From Emiliania huxleyi CCMP1516 (Eukaryota; Haptophyta; Isochrysidales; Noelaerhabdaceae): a stretch of 64,000 bases of DNA. Below, piece by piece: positions 31,745 through 41,909 of the stretch. The notes beneath the pieces are model-generated. The model was not told the origin of the DNA, did no database searches, and was given only the letters and a program-made list of their open reading frames with translations. Both the position numbers and the translations under genes were made by a program. The stretch lies in contig NW_005195368.1 of the NCBI RefSeq assembly GCF_000372725.1, positions 36,429 through 100,428 on the forward strand. Direction: 5' to 3'. Every line of letters starts with the position of its first letter. The first letter of the stretch is position 1.

Positions 31745-34700
31745 ATGCCCGCTGACTCCTCTGCCGCTGCGATCGTCGCCCTCGACCCGGCGTGGCGCCC
31801 AGCGGCCACCGAGTCGCTGCGCCTTGCGGCCGCCGGCGACGGCGTCCTCTACCTGCTCACGTCACCCTCTGGCGGCGGCGGCAGCAGCAGTGGCAGCGCG
31901 CCATCGCTCCGCCGGCTGACGCTGGCGACTGGCGAGGAGGAGGTGCTCGAGCTGTCCCGCGTCAGCGCGACGCCGGCCGGCCTGTTTGCAGACCCGCACT
32001 CGTCGACGTCGGTCCTCATCGCGCACGCAAACGGCGACACGGTCTACGTGCACCGCTCGCGCTCGCGCGTGCTCGGCAAGGCGCGCGGGCTGCTCATCAC
32101 CGCCGTCGCGTGGCTGCGACCCGACCCGTCGAGGAGCGACACGCGCGAGGTCTTGCTCGGCTCCTCGTCGGGCGCTATCTTCGAGGCGGCGCTTGAGCCG
32201 ACGCGCACGTCGCGCTACCGGCAGCTCTTCACGCTCTCGCCGCCGGCGCCGCTGTGCGGCCTCGCGGCGGAGCCCTTCGTCTCGCAGGGCGCACCCGACG
32301 ATAAGTGCCTCTCTCTCTCTCCTCGCGCCGAGCGACAGGCGCGCGACCCGTCCGCGACGTGTCCGTGACGTCCCACAGGCGGCTCTTTGTGCTCGCCGCG
32401 ACGCCGACGAGGTACTACGAGTTTGTGGGCCCCGCCAGCCTGGAGGCGCGCCCCTCTCCGCCGCCCCTCGCGAGCAGACTTCCCCTTCCGGCCAGACCTC
32501 TGCTGAGGGCGTGCACGGGTGCGCACAGGCGCTGTTTGCGAGCTACCGCGAGCTGTCGCACCTGGGCAACACGTCGCGGGTGGCTGGGGCCGCCGCCCAC
32601 GACGCGTCCACGACGCGTCCCCCGCCCCCGCCCCATAGGCCACGTCGAGGTTGAGGGCCCTCCGCCCGGCACGGCGTGGCCGCCCCCGCACAAGGGCAGC
32701 TCGCTCGACTTTGACCGGCGGAGAGGGCAGGAGGGGGGCGGGCGGGGGAGCGGCGCCTCGCCGCCCTCGGCCTTTGCGTGGCTCTCCGCGAGAGGCGTGT
32801 ACTGCGGCTCCCTCCTCTTCGGCGCGCAGGCCCCTCGCGATTCCTGTGTCTACGACTCGGTGCCCGCCCGCCGTACCCGTCTACCCGCGCCCCGCCTCTG
32901 GCGAGCAGGCAGCTGTCAAAGAGCAGGAGTCGCGAGTAGGAGATGAGGCCGTACCCGCCGGCCGCCGACCTGGCGCAGAGCTCTGGTGCCGGCTCCGCCT
33001 CGCCGGCCGCGCTTCGCTGGCCGCCGCTCTCCCTCGCGCTCACGGAGCTGCACCTGCTCGTGTTGTACGAATCCTAGGAAGTGTCTAGGAAATGTCTAGG
33101 ACGTGTCTAGGAGCTGCACCTGCTCGTGTTGTACGGCGGCGGCGTGGCGGCGCTCTCCCGCCTCTCGGGCGAGCTGATGTGCGTCGCTCGGCCGCCCGCC
33201 GCCTGCGGCCCGCTGCTCGGCCTCGTGCGGGAGCCGGCGCAGGGCGGGCTGTGGGCGTGGGGCGAGGGCGGCACGCTCCGCGTCTCGGTCAACCGCGAGG
33301 AGCGCCACATGTGGAGGCTGCACCTCGAGGCGCGCGACTTCGAGACGGCGCTCGCCTGCTGCTCGCCTGGCGCGCCGTCGCAGCGCGACTTGGTGCCTGG
33401 AGGAGCGAGGAGAGAGGGAAGAGGGAAGACTTGGTGCCTGGAGGAGCGAGGAGAGAGGGAAGAGGGAAGACTTGGTGCCTGGAGGAGCGAGGGAGCGAGA
33501 GGGAAGAGGGTGGGGTCTGCCTCACGCGCGCCACACCCCACCCCGCGGCCAGGTGCTCGCGCAGCACGCGGAGCACGAGCTCTCGCGCGGCGCCTACACG
33601 CTCGCCGCGCGACAGTTTGCAAAGACCGGCCGATCCGTCGAGGAGGTTGCGCTCCGCTTCCTCTCCCTCGGCCAGAAGGGCGCGCCCTCCCCCCCTCCCC
33701 CCCTCCTCTCCGCCGTCGCCGCGCCACCGCCGGCCCCCCTCCCCCTCTCTCGGGGGTGGGCCGTCCTTCCTCCGAAGCTCGGCCGGCGCGCCCGCGTGTG
33801 CAGGCGCGCTGCAGACGTACCTGTTTTGCAAGCTCGACGCGATGGACGAGCGGCACGCGATGCAAGGCCCGTGCCCCGGCCGCAGCTCCCAGCCGCGGTC
33901 GCGCGCACAGCCCTCTGATGGTGCGGTGCGGTGGCGGGTCAGGCACGCTGCTCTGCACCTGGCTCACCTCCCTCTTCCTCGAGCGGCTCGAGGGGGCGCG
34001 CGGACTCGAGGGCTCGGGCCGTGGCGAGGCGGAGGCGGCCGCGGCGGAGTTCCGCGCCTTCCTTTCCGAGCGGCCAGCTGTCCGCCGATGCAAGCCGCCC
34101 GCCCGACGCACTCTTCGCTCACGTGTCTCTCGCGCGCCTCAGGCACCGCCGCCTATCACGGCCGACCACATACGCGCTGCTCGAGGCTGCAGGCAGACAC
34201 GCCGAGCTCGCGCACTACGCGCAGCTCTGCGGCGACCACGAGAGGCTGCTGCTGCTGCACCTCGAGCGGCGGCAGCCCGCCGCCGCCATCGCGCAGCTCC
34301 GCTCGCTCCTCGAGGCGGCCGGCGGGGGCGGCGGGCGGGCCTTCCCCGAGGCTGCCGCTGCGGGCACCGGCGGGGCGGGCGGGAGCGGCGGCCGCCCCAG
34401 GGCCGCGCCCGCGCCGGGGCGGGGCCGGCTCGCCGACCGGCGGGCCGAGCTGCAGCGGCTGGTCGAGCAGTTTGCCGCGGAGCTGCTCTCGCAGGCGCCG
34501 GCAGAGACGGTGGGGCTGTGGCTGTGCGCGCCCTTCCTCGACCCGCTCCCCCTCCTCCCCGCGCTGATGCGCTACGACGAGCGGCGCGCCGCCGCCGGCG
34601 CGGCGGCAGGCTCCGCTGCCGGCTCGCCGCCGCACCACGGCATCCGCTACCTGACGCGCGCGACGGCGGCCGGCTGCCGCGAGCGAGACGTGCACAACTA

Positions 34701-35770
34701 CCTGCTGCTGCTGCACGCGCGCCGCTCGGCCGACCCGCCACTCCTCGCTTTCCTCGAGGGAAGCGCGCCGCCCGCCGGCGAGGCAGGCGGCGAGGTGGCG
34801 GCGGAGGCCGTCGGCGTCGGCGCGCTGGCCACCTCTGGCGGCGCGACGCACTACGAGCCCGACTACGCGCTGCGGGTGTGCCAGCGGCACGGGCGGCGCG
34901 CGGCGTGTGTGCGGCTCTACCAGCTGCGCGGCGACTGCGCCGAGGCGGTCTCGCTCGCGCTCGACAGCGGCGAGGTGTGTCTCGCCAAGCAGAGCGCCAA
35001 CCTGCTCCCGGCCGGCAGCCCGCTCCGGCGGCGGCTCTGGCTGCAGATTGCGCGGCGCGTGCTGTGCGGCCGTCGGTCCGACTCGCAGTACGCGCAGCTG
35101 GAGGAGGCGATGGAGGGGGCGGCCGCCTTCGCCGCGCCGCCGGGCGACGAGGCGCTGCGCGTGCGCGTGCGCGAGGCGGTCTCGCTGCTAGAGGAGTGCC
35201 CGCAGCTGTCGATCGACTTGCTGCTGCCGCTCTTCCCCGACTTTACGCAGATGGAGCACCTCAGGGAGATCGTGTGCGCCGCGGCGGAGGAGCGCGCGCG
35301 CAAGCTGGGCAACCTGATGCACGAGATGGAGGACGCGGCGGCCGCGGCGGGGGAGCTGCGGCAGGAGGCGGACATGTCCAGGACACGTCCATGACATGTC
35401 CGAGACATGTCCTTAGGCGGAGGAGCTGCGGCAGGAGGCGGAGCAGCTGCGGTCGCGCCGCCTCGAGGCGCCCGCGTCGCAGCCGTGCGACAGCACCGAG
35501 CTCCCGTCCCACGTGCGGGCCCGCACCTGCGGCGGCGGCGCCCTCGGCGGCCACCGCTGCGTCGTCTTCCCCTGCGGGCACGCCTTCCGGCTGCGCTGCC
35601 TCGAGCGGGCGCGCGCGGCCGGCCACGAGCGCGTGCGGCTCGGGAGGGCGGACGCGGAGGCCCTCGTCGCCGAGTGCCCGCTGTGCGGCTCCGCCATGGT
35701 GGCGAGCGCCACCAAGCCGCTCGTCGACCCCGTCGCCGACGCTGAGCTGCTGGCGAGCTGGGCGGTCTGA
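31745..35770 (+). CDS. VPS18: Vps18 (Pep3), HOPS/CORVET core subunit
   Basis: Eleven exons: 31745-32304, 32379-32445, 32529-32565, 32639-32829, 32940-33059, 33111-33392, 33553-33679, 33804-33870, 33911-34072, 34143-35367, 35417-35770; 1,063 aa (human 973). Vps18 is a shared core of the HOPS and CORVET tethers for endosome, lysosome and vacuole fusion. The N-terminal propeller shows KARGLLITAVAWLRP and REVLLGSSSGAIFE. Then come AFAWLSARGVYCGSLLFG, LALTELHLL and a long alpha-solenoid. LLLPLFPDFTQMEHLREIVC is the signature before the coiled coil and C-terminal RING (VFPCGHAFRLRCLERA, AECPLCG). Donors are four GT and six GC by my reading; the donors after exons 3, 7 and 8 are the least certain. 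Two introns lie between duplicated exon segments. Confidence 0.88.
33387..33510 (+). repeat. 41-bp tandem repeat across a VPS18 exon-intron border
   Basis: About three copies of a 41-bp unit beginning GACTTGGTGCCTGGAGGAGC start at 33387, 33428 and 33469. The first copy contains the last coding bases of exon 6 and its GT donor (33393-33394). The donor and its exon context are therefore present three times. Confidence 0.9.
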
Positions 35771-36180
35771 GGCGAAGGGGGGGGCGGGGGGGGGGGGGGG
35801 GGCCCGGGGGGGGGGCCCCCCTTTTTTTGGGGGGGGGGGGTGTGTGTGTTTGTGGGTGTTTGTGTGTTGGGGCCCCAATTTGGTGGGGCCCCCCCCCAAA
35901 AAACCCCCCCTTTTTTGTTTCTCCCCCCAAAAAAAAAATTTCCTTCTAAAAAAAAAAAAAACCCCCCGGGCGCCCTTTTTAAAAAAACATTTTCCGGCAC
36001 CGGGGGGGGAAAAAAAAAATAACGCGGGGCGCCACAAAAAAAAAGGGGGGGAAAAAGGGGCCCCCCAAGCCCCCAAAGCNNNNNNNNNNNNNNNNNNNNN
36101 NNNNNNNNNNNNNNNNNNNNNNNNNNNNNNNNNNNNNNNNNNNNNNNNNNNNNNNNNNNNNNNNNNNNNNNNNNNNNNNT
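35771..36180. other. Assembly gap with unreliable flanks
   Basis: Positions 36080-36179 are 100 Ns. From about 35778 to the gap the sequence is almost all homopolymer runs (GGGG, AAAA, CCCC, TTTT), unlike any other part of the window. It is probably low-quality read ends. Frames crossing it should be ignored. VPS18 ends safely before it at 35770. Confidence 0.9.
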
Positions 36181-37501
36181 GTGTGTTGTGTGTTGTGTGC
36201 GTATGTGTGTGGTGCCCCCCCTCAAAATACCACCGCTTTTCTTGCATTTTTGCTCCCGGCTAAGGGAGCAAGCAAGCCCACTCAACCCCAAGTACTCACC
36301 GTTTTACAGTGGTGTTTTTGTCGCAGAGGCTGCAGCCTCTGTTGGGGCGGAACGCGCGGGGTTTTCGGCGCGATGCCCTCGGCGAGTACACGCTACTGCT
36401 GTGCCGCACGCTCTCCTGCGCGCGCGTGACGTGTGGGACGCGTGCGCTGCGCTCAAACGTCGCGATTTGGCGATAGGCGCTCGAGCCGGCGCACAGCGGA
36501 TAGGTGCGCCGCGCAGGGGGGGTCGGAGGGGTGCGAGAGGGGGCGTGGGTCGGGCGCGCACCGGCTGGCTCCGGGAGCGGCCGTCACGTCGAGGAGTGGG
36601 GCTGTCGGCGGCTCGAGCGCCGAGGCGAGCCGCTCTGCTGCGCCGCCGACAGCCCCTCTTCCGAGCCGGCGCGTGGAGGCGAGCCGCGGCCGGTGTCGCT
36701 GGTGCGGGGGCGGCGAGGGTTCATCGGCCGGCAGCGAGAGCGACCGTCATGAATCGCGCCACCAAGACCGCGCGGCACGTACGCGCACTTGCCGGCCTCG
36801 AGGCGCGCTCTCCTTGCGCGGCATGCCCTGTGTGTGTCAGCGCTTCGCCTCGGAGCCGCTCGACTGTACGAGAGTCGGGCTCCGGCCCTCGGTACCACGG
36901 CAGCGACGGCGTGCTCCCTTCCGGCCGCGACAGGCGCGAGGCGGGTGGCGGTGCGGCGGCTGCTGATGCTGCTGCCGCGCAGAGCTGTCGTGCACCCGAG
37001 AAGTGGCACACAGCTCGAAGGCGGCGTCGGCGACCGCCGCGCTGGCTCTCTCTCCTCGGCAGACGCCGCGTCGCGTCTCGGCGGCGGCAGCTGCTTCGCC
37101 GCGAGAGTAGCGAGGCGACGCACGCGCCTCCGCTCTGCGGCAGCAGCCTCTAGCGAACGCGCCGGCATAGCGCCGGGCCGGGCGAGGGCGAGCCGAGAAA
37201 CACGTTGTGACGGCCCTCGTGTGAATCGCTTATCCGGCGCTCGAGGAAATAACACGGTTCGGGCTTCAAGTTACTTCGAAACCTGTAACGGCGAAAGAAA
37301 ACGGAGGAAAACGCGAGAAAAGAGAAGGGGTATTGCTCAAACTCTCTCTGAGAAGAATAGGTGTGCTGCGCTGTAGCGGCATCAGGCGACGGCAAAAATG
37401 CAAGCCCCGCCCCTGGCCACTGTTTAGTTTACCAAGACTCTCCCGAAAAGAAGAATTTCCAGCAAAGAAGAAACCCGAAGAAGCGCGCTCTTGAAGTAGA
37501 C
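36181..37501. other. No supported gene
   Basis: GC-rich sequence after the gap. Long open frames exist in several registers, but their products are Arg/Ala/Gly-rich noise without domains. The last 300 bp are A-richer and are likely the 5' region of the next gene. Confidence 0.4.
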
Positions 37502-38567
37502 ATGCCGGAGCCGGAGGGTGAGACAGAGAGTAGCGCGGCGGCCGACGAAGCGAAGGCGGCGGAGGAAGCGGCCGCCGAGGCCGCCGAGGCGGCGGAGGAA
37601 GCGGCCGCCGAGGCCGCCGAGGCGGCGGCGGAGGCCCAGGCGGCGGCGGAGGCGGAGGAGGCGGCGGCCGCAGAGGAGGCCGATCGGATCCTCGCCGAGA
37701 AAGTCGCAGCGGAGCGGGCAAAGGCCAAGGCCGCGGAGAAGGGGAAGATCGAGGAGCGGGCGTCGGAGTCGGATCTGCGGATGGAGGCGGCTATCGCCCA
37801 TGCTAACGCCATGGCGGAGCGGCGCTCTCATAAATCATCAGAGGAGTCGGCCGGGAACGGCGCCCCCCCGGCGGCTGCGCCGTCCGAGGCTCCTGCTGCG
37901 GCGCCGACGCCGCCAGAGTCGTCGGATGTGATCGTGGACGTGGACCTGGCGACGCCGGGCGCGGCCAAGTTCATGGACACGCTGAGCGACGTCGGGAGCA
38001 GGGTCGGAGGCCTCGGCTCTGACGACGTGCGGCGCCGCGCTCGCCCGCACCGCCGCGAGCCTCTCCTCGCTCCCACACGCGTCTCCGCAGCGGCCGTCCG
38101 CGCGCGCGCGGCCGTCCCGCGCCGCCCCCCGCGCACCCAGTCTACCCCTCCCGCCCCCGCCCCTCCCTCTCCGGCGCTCTGCCTGTCGAGCGGCACACCA
38201 AAGCTCGAGCCGAAATCAACCTCACACCCTCTCGACACCCCTCTCCGCGAGCAACAGCGATGAATGATGCCTCAGGTGAGCGACGGGATGTACGAGCTGT
38301 CTCGGCGGTGCGGCTCGACGATGAAGTCGAGCCTGGTGAGGCCTCGAGACTCGCGCGATCTCAGAGAGGGGGGGGCCACCTCCCAACCGCGGGCCACAAG
38401 AGACCCTCCTCCTCCTCCTCTCCTCCTCCTCTCTCCTCCTCTCTCCCAGCCTCCTCCCGAGACGCCACACGCTCGTCCCTGCGACACCGGCCGCATCTCT
38501 GCACGCAACCGCACAGCGGCACACCGAGAGAGAGGGAGGGAGAGGGAGAGGGAGAGGGAGAGAGAGG

Positions 38568-38610
<43 letters not shown>

Positions 38611-39412
38611 GCTCGGGGGAGAGAGACGCGGCGGGGTGAGACGCGCCTGCCACCCCCACCCCCCCTCCTGCACCGCAGATTGCCTTCAAGGAGCACGCGC
38701 TCGACATTGCTATCGCAGCGACCAGCGACCCGCCGCCAGATCAGCAGCAGGTGGGGGCGGTGCGGCGCGCGTATAACAAGGCGCGCAGCGGCACCTTCCC
38801 CTCCCCCACCCACCACCACCCGGCTCGCCCCGGCCACTCCCTCCCTGCCCCCCTCGTCCCCCCCTCTGCAGGCGGAGATGGCGAAGTTGGGCCAGCTGCC
38901 GATGGCGCTCCTCTTCGCCATCTTCACGCTCTTCTGCACCGTCGCCTTCGCCGTCATCCACTTCCCGAAAAAGTGAGACGAGACCGCCGACAGACTGCCG
39001 AGAGGCCGCCGAGAGCCGCGGCTGCCGGAGCCACCCTCGCCCGCCGCCGCGTGGCCACGGCGCGTCCGCCCACGCCCCCGCGACCACGCGCCGCAGGTAT
39101 GCGCCCGCGCTGCTCCACAAGGCAAAGGCCAAGGCGATCGAGTACAAGGTGTACGACGGCGCTAAGGCAGCCGCCAGCAGACTCAAGCTGGCGTCCACGT
39201 CGGCCTACCACAGCGCGTCGGAGGCCGCGGCGCCGCACCTCGCAAAGGGCATGGAGAAGGCGGCGGAGCTGTACGAGAAGACCTCCTCTACCATCGCGAG
39301 CTCGCCCGTCGCCAGCGCCGCCCTCGAGAAGGGCCTCGTCGCCACGTCACAGGTGCCGCCTCCAGACGCCGCCTCCAGACGCCGCCCGCCGCCCGAAACA
39401 ACGACGCGCCAC

Positions 39413-39445
<33 letters not shown>

Positions 39446-39929
39446 CACGCGCACACGCGCACGCACGCACTGCCAGCCGTCTTCAGTTGTCCCCCCCCCC
39501 CCCTCTCAGGTCCGGGCGAGGATCGCCGCAGAGCTGCTCAAGCTCAAGGCGAGACCAGAGCCCACCACCCTCCACCACCCTCCAGGGCCCAATGCCTCTC
39601 TCTCCAGCCTATGCCACCAGAGCCAACCACGTCTCTCTCTCTCCCCCCCCCTCCCTCTCCAGCCACACGCACAGCCACACGCACAGCCTGCTGACCCTCC
39701 CCTCCTCCGCCACCCCGCCCTCTCCGCCGCGACGAGCGCCTGCGGCCGCGCCTTGGCCCACACCTCGCACGCCACACCCCGCAGGACCCTCCGCGGAGCG
39801 GCGACCAGCTCGCCTGATGCCAGCTTGCCTGAAGCGCGCGCGCGCGCCCCTCTCCGCTCCACCCCGCAGGACGCGCAAGCCGCGCCCCTCGTGACGAAAC
39901 ACGACGAGGAGCGGGACTCGGAGGTGTGA
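37502..39929 (+). CDS. Coiled-coil protein with one transmembrane helix, unknown
   Basis: Seven exons (37502-38026, 38276-38335, 38679-38780, 38872-38972, 39097-39352, 39510-39548, 39870-39929) give 380 aa. The N-terminal ~110 residues are a highly charged Ala/Glu helix (EAAEAAEEAAAEAAEAAAEA type), likely coiled coil. A Pro/Ala linker follows. Then VSDGMYELSRRCG and IAFKEHALDIAI lead into a single hydrophobic helix LPMALLFAIFTLFCTVAFAVIHFP, a second Ala/Lys-rich amphipathic region (AKAKAIEYKVYDGAKAAASR), and a charged end. Exon 3 may stop at 38750 (GT) instead of 38780 (GC). Two donors read GC. The layout suggests a membrane-anchored scaffold or tether; no family recognised. Confidence 0.6.
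38520..38608 (+). repeat. GA-rich microsatellite
   Basis: (GAGAGG)n grading into (GA)n, inside an intron of the coiled-coil gene. Confidence 0.9.
39414..39466 (+). repeat. (CACG)n microsatellite
   Basis: Intronic tetranucleotide array. The same motif type occurs in introns at 44955-45085 (as GTGC) and 54422-54508. Confidence 0.9.
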
Positions 39930-41909
39930 GTGGAGGCGCGTTCGGGGCGGGAGGGGGGGAGGGGGGGCGTGGGGGAGTCAGTGCGCCGTATTGCTGCGCA
40001 CCCGGGGTGGGCGGGGACTGTCTATTTGCGCTCCGACGTGCATGGCTGTCAAGCGTGGCAGCAACTTTTGAGCGGGAGGGCGGGGGTGGGTGGGAGGGTG
40101 CATGCGAGGGAGGCGCGTAGGTAGCTGCAAGCTGGGATAGCTGTTAGCTGTGCTCTGAGTCGGCACAGCAACACACAACTAGCGCCTCGCGGGGCCGCAG
40201 CGAGATGCGAGTGCGCAGTGTGGACACAGTGCGGTGAGTACATCCGGACATGCGTGACAGTCGCGTGAGCCGTGACTCGTGCATCTGTATGATCACCAAG
40301 ACGCAAGACGGAGCTAGTGCTAGTCCCCCAACCCCCAGGGGGAGCCCCGTTTCCGCACTGCGGCGTGGCCCCGTGGCGCACGGTGCCTCCGGGGGCCCCC
40401 GCCTCCCCCCAGAGGGTAGTAGTGCCATTTCACTGTGGCACAGCTCGCGTTACAAAACCTTGATTTTGACCACATTGCGCGAAAAAGGTACCTCTCGGTG
40501 CCTTCCAGAGGCAGCTGCGACCACGCCGAGTAGACGGCGGCACACAGCAGGTGGCGCGGTGTGCCGCCGTCCACTCAGCGGGGTCGCAGCAGCCTCTGCG
40601 CGTCCTGGGGAGGTACATTTGTTGCGCGCCGGAGACGACTCGACGCCGCTGAGATCGGAGATCAAGCTCTGACAGGTCGCACGTCGCTCCTTTGACGCCG
40701 ACGTGACTCACCCGTGCAGATCACATCAGGACACGGTCTCGACGCGCTCGGTACGACGCCTGCGACCCGTCTCTGGTCAGGTGGCACGACGCTCATATCG
40801 CCTGCCAGCGCTGCCGTGCAGGTTGCCACGACGAGGTCGAGCACGCTTCTATACGCTCGCCGAGCCTTCCTTTCCATCCCATTAGGCAGCCTGGGAACGG
40901 TGGCGGCCAGAGGCAAAGCCTACGAGGGTGGTGGAACCACATGTCACGGCTACTGCCGGCTCGACCCCACGATAGCCTCCGAGGGCTGACTTTGCGGCAC
41001 CATCATCGGACGATGTCGACGAGTTGGGTCGCTCTCGCGGTAGCCAGATGACCCCCCATACTAGTATCATCGGCCATGGCCGCAGGAAGCGCGGGGGAGG
41101 GCGCTGGGAGCAACACGGAGCTCCGTTGGAGACGTTTTCAAGATTAGCGTGTCAGAGTGAAATGGCACTAGCCAGAGGTGTTTTCCGACTCCGGAGGACA
41201 GGCGAAACTCTCTTGATACATCCCGGCGACACACACGCCCTCGGGGTCGCACAAAATTGAGAAAAAGTAAACAGATATATAGCACACCGTCGCGGGCAGA
41301 CCCGGGGACTGGGGAGCCGGAGCAGACGGCATCGGCCGCCGAGGGAACGTTGGGAAGAGGCACGAGAGGAGGGCGGCGACCTCGACGCGACTATGGAGGA
41401 CCCGTCGCCAGACGACGCAGGGCAGAAGACGGTGAGGCGGAGCAGACGCGCAGGGCGGCGAGACGAGGGAGGGACAGGGAGCAGGACTTTGCGGAGATCA
41501 GCAGGAGGATGTACGAAGAGATTAGGAGCAGCAGGGACCCGAGGGACCATGTGGAAGACGGCTAGTGCTAGTCCCCCATATATCGGGAGGATGACCCCGG
41601 CTAGTCGCCGACCACACCCATAAAGAACCCTGCACAAAGATCGCAAGGGCGGGGACCTGTTCTTTTTTACCCACCTCACAGTAGAGAGGTGTCCGTTTTT
41701 ATTTATTTATTTATTTATTTATTTATGCACACCGTCGCAAACGCAATTTTTAACAATGCTCCCCAAAACCAGGCTAGCTCCAAGAGCCTCCAAGAGCTCC
41801 AACCCATTAAAAAACTGTGCAACTGGGGCAAAAAAATCTCCCGCAAAATGGTTTCATGTGCGCGCGCTACTCACGCCTAAGCATGAGCGAAGCATAGGGC
41901 GGGAAGAGG
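39930..41909. other. Intergenic, no gene seen
   Basis: Contains a (TTTA)n run at 41697-41726 and a poorer-GC end close to the Myb gene. Frames of up to 175 codons show no domain content. Both flanking genes end here (convergent). Confidence 0.4.

Noticed and set aside
33126-36263. A 1,045-codon frame through VPS18 and the assembly gap
   Set aside because: It reads through introns and Ns in the wrong register. The Vps18 motifs lie in spliced frames instead.
36188-37153. A 321-codon frame after the gap
   Set aside because: Starts in low-quality sequence, Arg/Ala-rich without domain, no intron signals.
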